DNA of 48,354 bases from Bacteroidota bacterium (GTDB lineage: Bacteria; Bacteroidota; Rhodothermia; Rhodothermales; UBA10348). The stretch's first letter is position 1. Every line of letters starts with the position of its first letter. Location: positions 1 through 48,354 of the forward strand of contig JAJCYQ010000004.1 in the NCBI GenBank assembly GCA_029262835.1. Direction: 5' to 3'. The notes beneath the pieces are model-generated. The model searched no databases. It was not told the DNA's origin and saw nothing but the letters and a program-made list of their open reading frames with translations. Below are positions 31,568 through 43,100 of this stretch, in pieces. The position numbers and the translations under genes were made by a program.

Positions 31568-34500
31568 ATGAACTGTTCTCATATTTTCCATCTTGTGCTG
31601 ACCGGCCTTGCGGTCATTCTTCTCGCCACAACTGTGCAGCCGCTGGCCGCCCAGGTCGCCGGGTATTACAGGCACCCGGACATTCATGGCGACCGCGTCG
31701 TGTTCTCGGCGGAGGGCGATCTGTGGACGGCTCCGGCGGGTGGCGGCACGGCGGTCCGGCTTACGACGCATGCCGGAGAAGAGTCTTTTCCTGTTTTCTC
31801 GCCGGGTGGTACGCAGGTGGCGTTTCGGGCATCGTACGATGGCAGCCCGGATGTGTATGTGATGGCCGTTGCGGGCGGCGCGCCCCGCCGCGTGACGTGG
31901 GACGCACGCGGCGGGGCGCGCCCAGTCGACTGGACGGAGGACGGCCGCCTGCTTGTCCGGGCGTCCTGGCGCGCGGGCCTGCCCGATGCCCGACTGGCCC
32001 TCGTTGACCCCCAGACTGGCGACACCGAAGAAATCCCGCTCTCACAGGCGGCCGAGGGCAGCTTTACCGCCGATGGCATGCTTGTTTTCGCGCGACTGCC
32101 CCGCCAGGGCAGCAATAGTCGTTGGTACAAAGGGGGGACGGCCCAGAAACTCTGGCGTTTTGACTATGAATCGGCAGCGGGCACCGGAGCCGGAACCGGA
32201 GCGGGCGCGGCCGAAGCCGTGCCGCTCACCACCGATTACCCTGGCACGTCGCGCCAGCCGAATGTGCTCGCCGATGGACGCGTCTACTTCCTGACGGACC
32301 GGGAGGGTGCCATGAACATCTGGTCCATGGGAACCGATGGCTCGGACCTCGTGCGCCACACGGAGTACGAGGATTTTGACATCCAGGAGCTGGCCTCCGA
32401 CGGGGAGCGGCTCGTGTTCCGGATGGGCGCCGACCTGTACGTGCTGACGCCGGGTGCCCGGGCGGGGCAAGCCGGTGCGGGCCGAGCGGGCGCGGCGGGC
32501 CCCGAAAAAATCGATATCCAGTTGCAGACGGACCTGCCGCAGGCGCTCACCGACTGGGAAACGAAGCCGTTTGACCGCATATCGGACGCCGCTATTTCGC
32601 ACGACGGCCGCACAGTCGCCGTCGTTTCGCGCGGCGAGCTGTTCACGGCGCCAGTTGGAACGGGCCGCTGGGTGCACGTATCGCGCGACTCGGGCGTGCG
32701 GTACCGGAACGCCACCTTCACGACAGACAGCCTGCATGTATATGCGCTTTCGGACAGGAGCGGCGAGTTGGAGTGGTGGCGGGTACGCACAGACGCTGCC
32801 GAGCCGCCCTCGCAGGTCACGCGCGGCCCCGCCATGCTGCGGCTCGGCGCTACGGCCTCGCCCGACGGTCGCTACCTGGCGCACCTTGACTATGATGACC
32901 AGTTGTGGCTGGTCGATGTGGAATCGGGGACATCGACCATGATCGCGGGGGCGCCGACGGGCTCGGCCGTCGCCTGGACGCCGGACTCGACCGTTCTCCT
33001 CTACAGCCGATCGGACGGCAACATGATGAACGTGCTCTGGGCGCACGATGTGGCATCGGGCGATGCGCAGCAGATTACATCGAATCGGTTCAGCGACACG
33101 AATCCCATGGTCTCACCCGATGGCCACTGGCTGTACTTCGTATCGACCCGGACATGGAATTCGACCGTTGGCAGCCCGTGGGGAGAGCGCGCCCCCATGC
33201 CGCACTTTGACGACACCGCGAAAATCTACGCTATTCCACTCGTTGAGAACGCGTCGTATCCATTCGCGGAGCCGACCGAGCTGAAGCCGAACGGCGAACG
33301 CGGCGCGCCCTACCGCTGGGACCTCGCAGCCAGCGTGCGCGAGGTGCCGGTGCCAGCCGGATCGTGGGCTCTTGTAGGCGTTACCGACAAGCGTATTCTG
33401 TACCGGGATGCGTCGGAGAATGCCCTAATGGGCATCGACCTGAAACCCGGCGCAGAGCCCGTGAAGATCGTGGAATCCGGCTCCAGCTACCAGCTCTCCG
33501 GCGACTCCAAAAAGGTATTGCTCCGAAAAGGCGATGCCTACCACGTGATCGATGCCCACGCCGCAGAGGGCGTCAAACTCGACAGCGACAATAAAGTGCA
33601 TCTGGATGACTGGGCCTTTGCGGTCGACAAGCGGGCCGAGTGGAATCAGATCTACATGGATATGTGGCGGCTGCACCGGGACTATTTCTGGGATCCGGAT
33701 ATGGGAGGTGTTGACTGGGAGGCCATGCGGGAGAAGTACGCATCCCTTCTGCCGAGGGTCGCCTCGCGCGAGGCGCTGGCCGATCTGCAGGGCATGTTGG
33801 TATCCGAGCTCAGCCTGCTCCATTCGAATGCGGGTGGGGGAGATGCGCGGCGCGGCGAGAACACGGCTGCTCCAGCGGCACTCGGCGGGGATTTTGAGCG
33901 CGACACCGATACCGGCGGCTTTCGGCTCGTTCACCGGCTGCAGCACGACCCGGACCTGCCGGAATTCCGCTCGCCACTTGCCCATCCCGACGCGGATGTC
34001 GAGGTGGGGAGCACCATCCTCTCGGTCAACGGCCAGTCGGCGCAGGACGCACGAGCCCTGGGTGAACTGCTGCTTGAGCAGGCCGGTAAACAGGTTCGCC
34101 TGCGGGTCCGGAATCCACGGGGTGAAGAGCGCGATGTCATTGTGCGCGCCATCTCGGGCCGGGAGGAGTTCAACCTGCGCTACCACGAGTGGGAGTACAC
34201 GCGGCGCCTCGAGGCCGATCGGCTGTCGGACGGGCAGGTGGGCTACGTGCACCTGCGGGCCATGGGCCGCGGCGATGCCGGCCAGTTCACGCGCGAGTTC
34301 TATTCGCAGCTCGACCGGCAGGGTATGATTATCGATGTGCGCCACAACAACGGCGGCAACATCGATTCCTGGATTCTGACGCAGCTGCTTCGCCAGCCCT
34401 GGGCGTGGTTCAAGTCGCGGGCAGACGGCGTAGTGTCTCCGAACATGCAGTACAGTTTCGGCGGCCACCTCGTGATCCTGGTAGATGAGCGCACGGCGTC

Positions 34501-34870
34501 AGATGGCGAGGCCGTCGCCGACGGATTCCGGCGGCTCGGCCTCGGCGCATCGATCGGTGTCAGGACGTGGGGTGGAGAGGTCTGGCTGACCAGTTCCAAC
34601 CGGCAGGTGGATGGCGGCATTACCCGCGCATCCGAGATGGGCGTGTTTGCCGATGGCGAGTGGCTCATCGAGGGCTGGGGGTTCGTGCCCGACGTGGAGG
34701 TGGACAACCTGCCGCATGCCACATGGAACGGGCGCGACGCGCAGCTCGAGGCGGCGGTTCGGCACCTGATGGGCCTCATCGAAGAGGACCCGAGGCTGTG
34801 GCCCGAACCGCCGACTTATCCAGAGCTCATTCCTGGCTCCGGCTTTCCTACGCCGTGGCACCGCCGCTGA
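31568..34870 (+). CDS. Secreted tricorn-like S41 peptidase
   Basis: A 1,100-residue exported protease. Signal peptide about residues 1-29 (ending QPLAAQ); then a TolB-like propeller (DIHGDRVVFSAEGDLWTA, FPVFSPGGTQVAFRASYDG, AISHDGRTVAVVSRGELF, PDGRYLAHLDYDDQLW, MVSPDGHWLYFVSTR); the tricorn core region from about 700 (MDMWRLHRDYFWDPDMGGVDW), a PDZ domain about 810-860 (GSTILSVNGQSAQDA) and an S41 catalytic domain. His752 in SLLHSNAGG and Ser978 in TASDGE are the likely catalytic His and nucleophile. Tricorn-type enzymes degrade short peptides released by other proteases. Gly/Ala-rich inserts (AGTGAGTGAGAAEA; GQAGAGRAGAAG) sit in propeller loops. The start at 31568 is chosen over 31532 because it opens the signal peptide. 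Confidence 0.9.
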   Translation: MNCSHIFHLVLTGLAVILLATTVQPLAAQVAGYYRHPDIHGDRVVFSAEGDLWTAPAGGGTAVRLTTHAGEESFPVFSPGGTQVAFRASYDGSPDVYVMAVAGGAPRRVTWDARGGARPVDWTEDGRLLVRASWRAGLPDARLALVDPQTGDTEEIPLSQAAEGSFTADGMLVFARLPRQGSNSRWYKGGTAQKLWRFDYESAAGTGAGTGAGAAEAVPLTTDYPGTSRQPNVLADGRVYFLTDREGAMNIWSMGTDGSDLVRHTEYEDFDIQELASDGERLVFRMGADLYVLTPGARAGQAGAGRAGAAGPEKIDIQLQTDLPQALTDWETKPFDRISDAAISHDGRTVAVVSRGELFTAPVGTGRWVHVSRDSGVRYRNATFTTDSLHVYALSDRSGELEWWRVRTDAAEPPSQVTRGPAMLRLGATASPDGRYLAHLDYDDQLWLVDVESGTSTMIAGAPTGSAVAWTPDSTVLLYSRSDGNMMNVLWAHDVASGDAQQITSNRFSDTNPMVSPDGHWLYFVSTRTWNSTVGSPWGERAPMPHFDDTAKIYAIPLVENASYPFAEPTELKPNGERGAPYRWDLAASVREVPVPAGSWALVGVTDKRILYRDASENALMGIDLKPGAEPVKIVESGSSYQLSGDSKKVLLRKGDAYHVIDAHAAEGVKLDSDNKVHLDDWAFAVDKRAEWNQIYMDMWRLHRDYFWDPDMGGVDWEAMREKYASLLPRVASREALADLQGMLVSELSLLHSNAGGGDARRGENTAAPAALGGDFERDTDTGGFRLVHRLQHDPDLPEFRSPLAHPDADVEVGSTILSVNGQSAQDARALGELLLEQAGKQVRLRVRNPRGEERDVIVRAISGREEFNLRYHEWEYTRRLEADRLSDGQVGYVHLRAMGRGDAGQFTREFYSQLDRQGMIIDVRHNNGGNIDSWILTQLLRQPWAWFKSRADGVVSPNMQYSFGGHLVILVDERTASDGEAVADGFRRLGLGASIGVRTWGGEVWLTSSNRQVDGGITRASEMGVFADGEWLIEGWGFVPDVEVDNLPHATWNGRDAQLEAAVRHLMGLIEEDPRLWPEPPTYPELIPGSGFPTPWHRR

Positions 34871-34885
34871 CCGGCGATGCCACGG
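34853..34885. terminator. Hairpin with the stop codon in its loop
   Basis: CCGTGGCA / TGCCACGG (8 bp), one mismatch, then CGCCG / CGGCG (5 bp) around the loop CTGAC, which holds the TGA stop of the tricorn-like protease (34868-34870). It lies between converging genes. Confidence 0.7.
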
Positions 34886-34903
34886 GGCCCCGCTGCGGCA
34901 TGG

Positions 34904-37105
<2,202 letters not shown>

Positions 37106-37191
37106 TCAATCTCTGGAAATACTTTGTGGGTTTTGCTTTGTACGTCATGATCGCAATGGGTTCGGCCGAGGGCAAGCGAGAAAGCCAATTA

Positions 37192-37199
37192 TTGCGCAA
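37192..37199. promoter_or_regulatory. TTGCGCAA palindrome between katG and the regulator
   Basis: A perfect 8-bp palindrome lies 23 bases before the regulator start in the divergent intergenic region. It could be a binding site of the winged-helix protein; there is no proof and the length is short. Confidence 0.2.
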
Positions 37200-37222
37200 G
37201 TTTCACGCTTATCTTGGCCCGC

Positions 37223-38296
37223 ATGGATGAAATGGCCGCCACATATGCCTTTGATGACTTCGTGCTCGATGTCCCGGCGCGCGAGCTGCGCCGTGGCGCG
37301 GAGCGCATTCCGCTCAACAGTCGGTATTTCGATGCGCTCGCCCTGCTGGTGCGGGAGCGGGGGCGACTGATAGGAAAGGAGCGCTTCTTTGACGAGGTGT
37401 GGGGCGATGTCGTGGTCAGCGACAGCGCACTCACGCAGTGCATCAAGGATATCCGAAAGGCGCTCGGCGACAGTCCATCCAGTCCGCGCTTCATTGAGAC
37501 GGTGCCGCGCTACGGGTACCGGTTCATTGGTGTGGTAGAGCAGCCCGGCACCGGTGGGTCCGTGGCGGAGCCCGTGTCCGTGGCACGGCCGCCGCGTACG
37601 CAGCGCATGCTCCTGGAAGCCCTCTCCGGCACAGCGGGAAGTGGAATGGCGGGACTCGTCGGGGGCGTGCTGTACGGACTGGCCCTGGCACAGTCCGAGG
37701 GCCCCGGCGCGCTCGGATCGGCATCCATCGTGCTGGTCATGATGGCGCTTGCGTCGCTGCTGGGTATCCTTGGCGGCTTCGGCGTGAGTCTTGGTCTTGC
37801 TACGGCACGTGTACTGGTGCCTTCGAATCGTTTTTGGCAGGTCGGTGGCGCCGCCGTCGGGGGCATGGTGATCGGAACGATGGCCAAACTACTTGGGGTC
37901 GATGCATTCAACCTGCTCCTTGGCCGCACACCGGCTGGTATCACGGGCGGATTGGAGGGCGCGGTGCTCGGCGCGGCCGTTGGATTGGGTTTGCTGTTGG
38001 GCGCACCACCCAAACCCTGGGCACCCGTTCTTGGCGCGGCCCTGTCGGCGGGTGTGGCGGGTGTCGTTATCCCGCTCGCCGGTGGCCGCCTGCTGGGTGG
38101 CAATCTGCAACTCGTGGCCGAGTCTTTCTCCACGTCCCGTCTCGAGCTCGATGCCCTGGGCCGCTTCTTCGGCGAACTGGACTTCGGCCTGGCCACGCAG
38201 GTCGTTCTGGGCGGCGCTGAAGGTCTACTGTTTGGCGCAGGCCTGGCGAGTGCGCTTGTCTGGTACCGCTCGCGATCAGACCCTCACGGAGCCTGA
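37223..38296 (+). CDS. ToxR/CadC-like winged-helix regulator with a Gly-rich multi-span membrane domain
   Basis: A 357-residue protein. Residues ~5-105 form an OmpR/PhoB-type winged helix: YAFDDFVLDVPARELRRG, LNSRYFDALALLVRERGRL, ALTQCIKDIRKALGD, FIETVPRYGYRFIG, the pattern of ToxR/CadC-type membrane-linked regulators. A short linker then leads to about six Gly/Ala-rich membrane spans (SGMAGLVGGVLYGLAL, VLVMMALASLLGILGGF, AVGGMVIGTMAKLLG, GAVLGAAVGLGLLLGA, AALSAGVAGVVIPLAG, VVLGGAEGLLFGAGLAS), unlike the single span of classical CadC. The effector is unknown. Divergence from katG suggests it regulates that gene. Starts at 37214 (TTG) and 37232 are alternatives. Its end overlaps the converging gene by 13 bases. 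Confidence 0.8.
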   Translation: MDEMAATYAFDDFVLDVPARELRRGAERIPLNSRYFDALALLVRERGRLIGKERFFDEVWGDVVVSDSALTQCIKDIRKALGDSPSSPRFIETVPRYGYRFIGVVEQPGTGGSVAEPVSVARPPRTQRMLLEALSGTAGSGMAGLVGGVLYGLALAQSEGPGALGSASIVLVMMALASLLGILGGFGVSLGLATARVLVPSNRFWQVGGAAVGGMVIGTMAKLLGVDAFNLLLGRTPAGITGGLEGAVLGAAVGLGLLLGAPPKPWAPVLGAALSAGVAGVVIPLAGGRLLGGNLQLVAESFSTSRLELDALGRFFGELDFGLATQVVLGGAEGLLFGAGLASALVWYRSRSDPHGA

Positions 38297-38299
38297 TCG
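38273..38299. terminator. Hairpin at the overlap of converging genes
   Basis: CGATCAG / CTGATCG forms a 7-bp stem with a 13-nt loop, where the regulator gene and the converging membrane-protein gene overlap. The regulator stop TGA lies in the right arm. Confidence 0.5.
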
Positions 38300-38853
38300 A
38301 CCACCGCCAACCGGAACAGCCCGCCCGATCCTGCCAGCAGTGTGGCAAGCGCCATGTTCACGGCAATGATCTCCATGGGTTCACTGCCTGGCCGGCCCCA
38401 TTCGACGAAGAGCGCGATGCCCGCGATGAGGACGACGGCGCCGGTCATGGCGAAGAGCGTCAGCATGAGCCCGCGGGCCTGGAATTGAGCGAAAATGGCG
38501 CCCAGGAAACCAATGGCGAGGACGCCAACATAGAGCAGGTTCAGCGTGTTGTCTTCGTCGCCGATCAGGCCAACGGCAAGGTTGGCCCAGACCAAAAGAA
38601 AACCGGTCCCGACAGCCATTGCCGCGCCCGCCTGATAGGCGAGGTTGTCGGAGAGCCGCACGGCCAGCTCCAGCAGTCCGCCGACGCCCAGGAGCATGAC
38701 GGCGAAGAGCACGAAATCGGCGATGCTCCAGTCTACGCCCGCGTCAAATTGCATGGCGACTAGGGGCGTGAGCCACAGAAGGCCCGCTCCGATCCAGAAA
38801 ATCCAACGAAGTCGGCGCGTGAGGCGCGATGTAGAGGTACCTGTTTCCGTCAT
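38284..38853 (-). CDS. Small multi-span membrane protein, function unknown
   Basis: A 189-residue protein with about five or six membrane spans and a short basic N-terminus. Visible features are LLWLTPLVAMQFDAGVDWSI, ADFVLFAVMLLGVGGLLELA and LVWANLAVGLIGDEDN; these repeat in a common family of unnamed bacterial membrane proteins. The start at 38853 overlaps the upstream gene by four bases (ATGA), indicating coupled translation; an upstream ATG at 38892 would overlap more. It forms a two-gene unit with 38850-39086. No biochemical role is recognised. Confidence 0.7.
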   Translation of the reverse strand: MTETGTSTSRLTRRLRWIFWIGAGLLWLTPLVAMQFDAGVDWSIADFVLFAVMLLGVGGLLELAVRLSDNLAYQAGAAMAVGTGFLLVWANLAVGLIGDEDNTLNLLYVGVLAIGFLGAIFAQFQARGLMLTLFAMTGAVVLIAGIALFVEWGRPGSEPMEIIAVNMALATLLAGSGGLFRLAVVDQAP

Positions 38854-39086
38854 GATTGTCCTGCACGTTTTTTGTGTAGAGTGAAGAGCCACCCGCCGCC
38901 AACGAGGACGAGCAGCAGCGGAAGCGCGCCCGGCTCATCTTCAACGACGACCATGTATGACAGGAGCACCAGGCCTATGGCCAGGATGACGCCCGCGAGC
39001 CTCTGCTGCACGCGGCGCGTCAGGCCTGACGCGCCTGGTGTCGAAAGTTCAGGATGGGTACGCTTCGGGTTCAGTCTGCCGGTCAT
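38850..39086 (-). CDS. Small two-span membrane protein, function unknown
   Basis: A 78-residue protein with a charged N-terminus and two membrane segments (LAGVILAIGLVLLSYMVVV and LPLLLVLVGGGWLFTL), ending in a basic tail. It precedes and overlaps by four bases the larger membrane protein, so both are probably made together. The start at 39086 was chosen over 39113. Nothing recognised. Confidence 0.55.
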   Translation of the reverse strand: MTGRLNPKRTHPELSTPGASGLTRRVQQRLAGVILAIGLVLLSYMVVVEDEPGALPLLLVLVGGGWLFTLHKKRAGQS

Positions 39087-39205
39087 GTCTGTCCGCGGTG
39101 ATTGATGGGGCAAACATAGCGCTGCGTGGACGTGACCAGCGTGAGGGCGTTATGAGCACTTCGTGAGGAGTCGGTACGCCGCGATGACCAGAGTGGCCGA
39201 TGGCA

Positions 39206-39340
39206 TCACGGAGCGAACAGCTTCGCCAGCGTCGTCATCGGTGCAACAATTACCGTGCGGATGGCTGCGTTCATTTCGCTCCCGCGGGTTGGATCGAGTT
39301 CGACCAGATAAACGTCGAATCGGTTTTCAGAACGTCTCAC
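39206..39340 (-). pseudogene. MazF/PemK-type toxin remnant with internal deletion
   Basis: A GTG overlapping the hepT stop codon (GTGA) opens a 44-residue frame reading FDVYLVELDPTRGSEMN and then AAIRTVIVAPMTT. In intact MazF proteins these two blocks are separated by about 14 residues that hold the K-T-R-P segment. They are joined here at a shared E-M-N, so the central segment is deleted. The C-terminal half is missing: the frame stops after LAKLFAP. The catalytic core is therefore lost and the gene is dead. It sits directly downstream of the MntA-HepT pair. The rest of 39087-39205 holds no gene. Confidence 0.7.
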
Positions 39341-39690
39341 GACCCTGGGTTGAGTTGCTCAAGGAGTGAACTACATTCGTTTCGGAGTACCACAACGTCG
39401 TGCACTATAATGGCCCATACGAGCGCATCGTCGACGGTTGGGTACTCGTGGGTCAATTGATTCCTGAAGTCGACGATTCTTCGTGCCTTGGTAATTTTAT
39501 CAAAGGCATTTGGCGCCACGCGGCCGAGTGCGGCGACAGCTTCACCGATAATAATGAACTCGCGCTCCACGGAGGAACGAATGAGGCGGTTGTTCTCGTA
39601 TTCCGGCGCGTCCATACCTCGAGTTGCTCTGGATATCGCATCGCAGGAAACGATGATGTCAGCGAGATGAGCGCGCGCGTCACGTGGCAT
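39337..39690 (-). CDS. hepT: HepT-like toxin ribonuclease (DUF86)
   Basis: A 117-residue HEPN-fold RNase, toxin of the MntA-HepT type VII-like toxin-antitoxin system. The active-site R-x(4)-H motif is present as R76-NQLT-H81 with a following Tyr83 (RNQLTHEY), the residue that MntA AMPylates in the characterised system. The length is normal. It overlaps the upstream mntA by 11 bases and its stop overlaps the start of the MazF remnant by three bases. Function follows from family knowledge; all key residues are visible. Confidence 0.9.
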   Translation of the reverse strand: MPRDARAHLADIIVSCDAISRATRGMDAPEYENNRLIRSSVEREFIIIGEAVAALGRVAPNAFDKITKARRIVDFRNQLTHEYPTVDDALVWAIIVHDVVVLRNECSSLLEQLNPGS

Positions 39691-39988
39691 ACAGCACCTG
39701 CTTCGTTCGCTCTATATCACGTGCGATATACGGATTCTTGACGGCTCCAACCATGACGAGGTCAACATTGATACCTGTCAACTTCCTGAGTGCGTCCAAC
39801 ATGCCAAAATAGGCATCAACCCGGTCGTACGGCTCCATCGGCATGAAGTCAACCAGCATGTCAATGTCGCTTATGCCAGGCTTGAAGTCATCACGAACTG
39901 CCGAACCAAACGCGTACAGGCTTTTCACCCTGTGGCGCGCACAAGTGGATGCTATCGCCTCTCGATTCGTTTCAAGAATGCTCAACAT
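39680..39988 (-). CDS. mntA: MntA-like minimal nucleotidyltransferase antitoxin
   Basis: A 102-residue nucleotidyltransferase that neutralises HepT by tri-AMPylation in the known system. The core motif is SLYAFGSAVRDDFKPGISDIDMLVDF: Gly-Ser, then Asp-Ile-Asp metal ligands and a third Asp. The spacing between GS and DxD is 11 residues rather than the usual 10, an unusual but tolerable variation. The start at 39988 (MLSILETNREAIA) matches family length; ATG 40048 would add 20 residues. Order and 11-base overlap with hepT are the classical operon form. Confidence 0.85.
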   Translation of the reverse strand: MLSILETNREAIASTCARHRVKSLYAFGSAVRDDFKPGISDIDMLVDFMPMEPYDRVDAYFGMLDALRKLTGINVDLVMVGAVKNPYIARDIERTKQVLYAT

Positions 39989-40107
39989 AACAAGGGACTC
40001 GCAATTTGCCTGCAGTCGTAACCCATTCGGACTATTTTCGTTCTCCATTGAAATGTAGCACGGGCCCCGTTAATATGGCGGTCACTACTTCACTATCCGG
40101 CTTCGTC

Positions 40108-43100
40108 ATGCACGTTCTGTCTCGTTTCGTATTGCTTCTCGGCCTCTTTTTGTTCGTTTTCGCGCCTTCTGGTGTCCATGCGCAGTCATCTCCCGAAAAA
40201 CTGTTTGTGGATGGCGACTGGCGGTACGTGGGGCCGTCGCGGGGCGGGCGCGTAACGGCCGTGGCCGGACACCGCGCGCATCCACATACCTTCTACATGG
40301 GATCGACGGGCGGCGGCGTGTGGAAGACGACGGACGCCGGTCAGTCGTGGCACAACATTTCGGATGGCTATTTCGAGAGTCCATCCATCGGCAGCATTGA
40401 TGTCGCCGACAGCGACCCGGATATTATTTATTTGGGCACAGGATCGGACGGGCTGCGCAGCAACGTGATCATTGGACGCGGCATATACAAATCGGTAGAT
40501 GCCGGGAAGTCATGGCGGCACGTGGGGCTGACTGAGACCGGACAGATCGGGGCGGTCGTGGTGCACCCAACGAATCCGGATGTGGTATGGGCGGCCGCGC
40601 TCGGCTCGCCTTTCGGGCCAAACCCTGAGCGGGGCGTCTACCGGACCGTGGATGGCGGCGCGTCGTGGGAGCTCGTCTTCCACGTAAGCAGCGAGACGGG
40701 CGCCATCGATCTGGAACTCAATCCGGGGGACCCCGAAGAGGTGTATGCGGCGTTTTGGCACGCTCGGCGCGATCCGTGGACCATTATTTCGGGAGATGAC
40801 GGCTCCGAGAACGGGATCTACGTGACGCGCGATGGGGGGGAGACATGGAGGAAGAGCACAGTGGGGCTCCCAGATGACCTGATCGGCAAGATCGATTTCG
40901 CCGTGACGCCGGCCGATCCGTCGCGCGTGTATGCGCTTGTCGAGGCGCGGCCGGACGTGGAGGGGCTCTACCGCTCGAACGACCATGGGGCGTCGTGGCA
41001 ACTCGTATCGAACGAGGGTTTTCTGATGACGCGGCCGTTCTATTACACGAATGTGGACGCGGATCCGACCGATGCCGACCGGGTCTACGTGAACAACCTC
41101 GGTTTTCACCGCTCGGATGACGGCGGCCACGCGTGGACACGCCTGTCGACGCCGCACGGGGACAACCATGACATGTGGATCAACCCGGACGATCCGGACA
41201 TCTACATCCAGGCGAACGACGGCGGCGTGAATGTGACGCTCAACGGTGGGCGGACCTGGTCGCGGCAGGACAACCAGGCGACGGCCGAGCTCTATTCGGT
41301 CGACGTCGACGACCGCTTTCCGTACTGGCTCTATTCTGGTCAGCAGGATAACTCAACCATCCGCGTGCCATCGAACGTGGCCGGCTCGCGGCAGGGTGGC
41401 TACCAGGCGTACTGGGAGTCTGTGGGGGGATGCGAGACAGGGCCGGTGGTCCCCAAACCGGGCGATCCGGATATGGTCTATGCAAACTGCAAAGGTCGAT
41501 TCGGCGTGTTCAACGCGCGTACGAACCAGGAAAAGCAGTACTATGTGGGGGCCTGGAACCTGTACAGCCGGAATCCGGCCGATCTGCCGTACCGCTTCCA
41601 GCGTGTGGTGCCCATTGAAGTGTCGCCGCACGACCCGAATACGGTCTATCACGGTTCGCAATACGTACACCGGACCACAGATGGCGGCGTCACATGGGAG
41701 CAGATTTCGCCCGATTTGACGGCGTTCCGGCCGGAGCGACAGGTTATTGCGGGCAGTCCCATTACGCGCGATGGGACGGGTGAGGAGCACTATTCGGTGC
41801 TCTATGCCATTGAAGAGTCGCCGCTCGAGCCGGGGGTAATCTGGGCAGGCGCGAACGACGGCCCCGTGCACGTCACACGCGATGGCGGCGAGACGTGGAC
41901 CGACGTGACGCCCGCTGACATGCCGCCCGAGGGCCGTATCAACAGCCTGGAGCCGTCGGCGCATTCGCCGGGCGTGGCGTACCTGGCGGGGTACCGGTAT
42001 TTGCTGAACGATTTTACGCCGTATTTCTACCGGACGACCGATTACGGGGCCTCGTGGGAGCGCATTACGGACGGCATTCCGGATCATCACCCGGCGCGGG
42101 TGCTGCGCGAGGATCCGGCCGTGTCGGGACTCCTGTATGCGGGGACGGATTATGGGGTCTGGGTGTCGGTCGATGCGGGCGCGTCGTGGCATGCGTTCCA
42201 GTTCGATCTGCCGGTTACGCCGATTACGGACCTGCGCGTGGTGCAGGGAGCGGCTGTCGGCGGCGACGGCGCGGGGGCTGACCTGGTGGTATCCACGATG
42301 GGCCGCGGCTTCTGGGTGTACACCGACCTCTCGAGCGTCCGCGAATGGGCCGTCCAGCAGCGCACGAAGCGCTGGCGGGACGGCGCACCTCACTTTTTTG
42401 AGCCAGCGGTCGCCATTCGCGGGCGGTGGGGCGCCCGGGCAGGAGGTCCTGCCGACCCCGAGTACGTCGCCCCGGGCGCCCGCCTGGACTACTTTCTGCC
42501 TGAAGGCTTCGAGGGCAGCGTCCAGCTGACGGTCCGGGACAACCGGCTCCGTGTTGTGCGTGATTTTATTTCCCGCGACGCGGGCGCAGGTGGAGGCGGA
42601 CGCGCTGATGGCGGACGCGCTGATGGCGGACGCGCCGCCGAGGGCGCGGCCGGGAACGACCTGCAGCAGGGCATGCGCGGTCCCGCCCGGCCGCCCGTCC
42701 CCACCGGCGGACTCGATACAACGCCCGGCATTCACCGGTTCGTTTGGGACCTTCGCCATAACGGGCCCGACTACGGAAACAGCCGCACCGGCCGTGGGCC
42801 GCTGGCTCTGCCCGGAACGTACCAGGTCCGACTGCAGGCCGGAGACGTGGACGTGACGCGCGAGCTGCGCATTGACCCGGATCCACGGCTTGAAGGCGTG
42901 TCTCCGGCCGATATGGAGGCTCAGTTGGCCTTCAACGAGGACATGGTGGCGCTTATCACCGACGCATATGCGCTGTTTGGCGAGGTCGAGGGGCAGCTGG
43001 AGGGCCTGGACGCCTCCGCTCGTGGCGAAGGAGCCGAGCGGAGGGATGCGCTTCGTGCCATTCGTGAGGCGCTTGAGACCTTTGATACCGACAGTTATGC

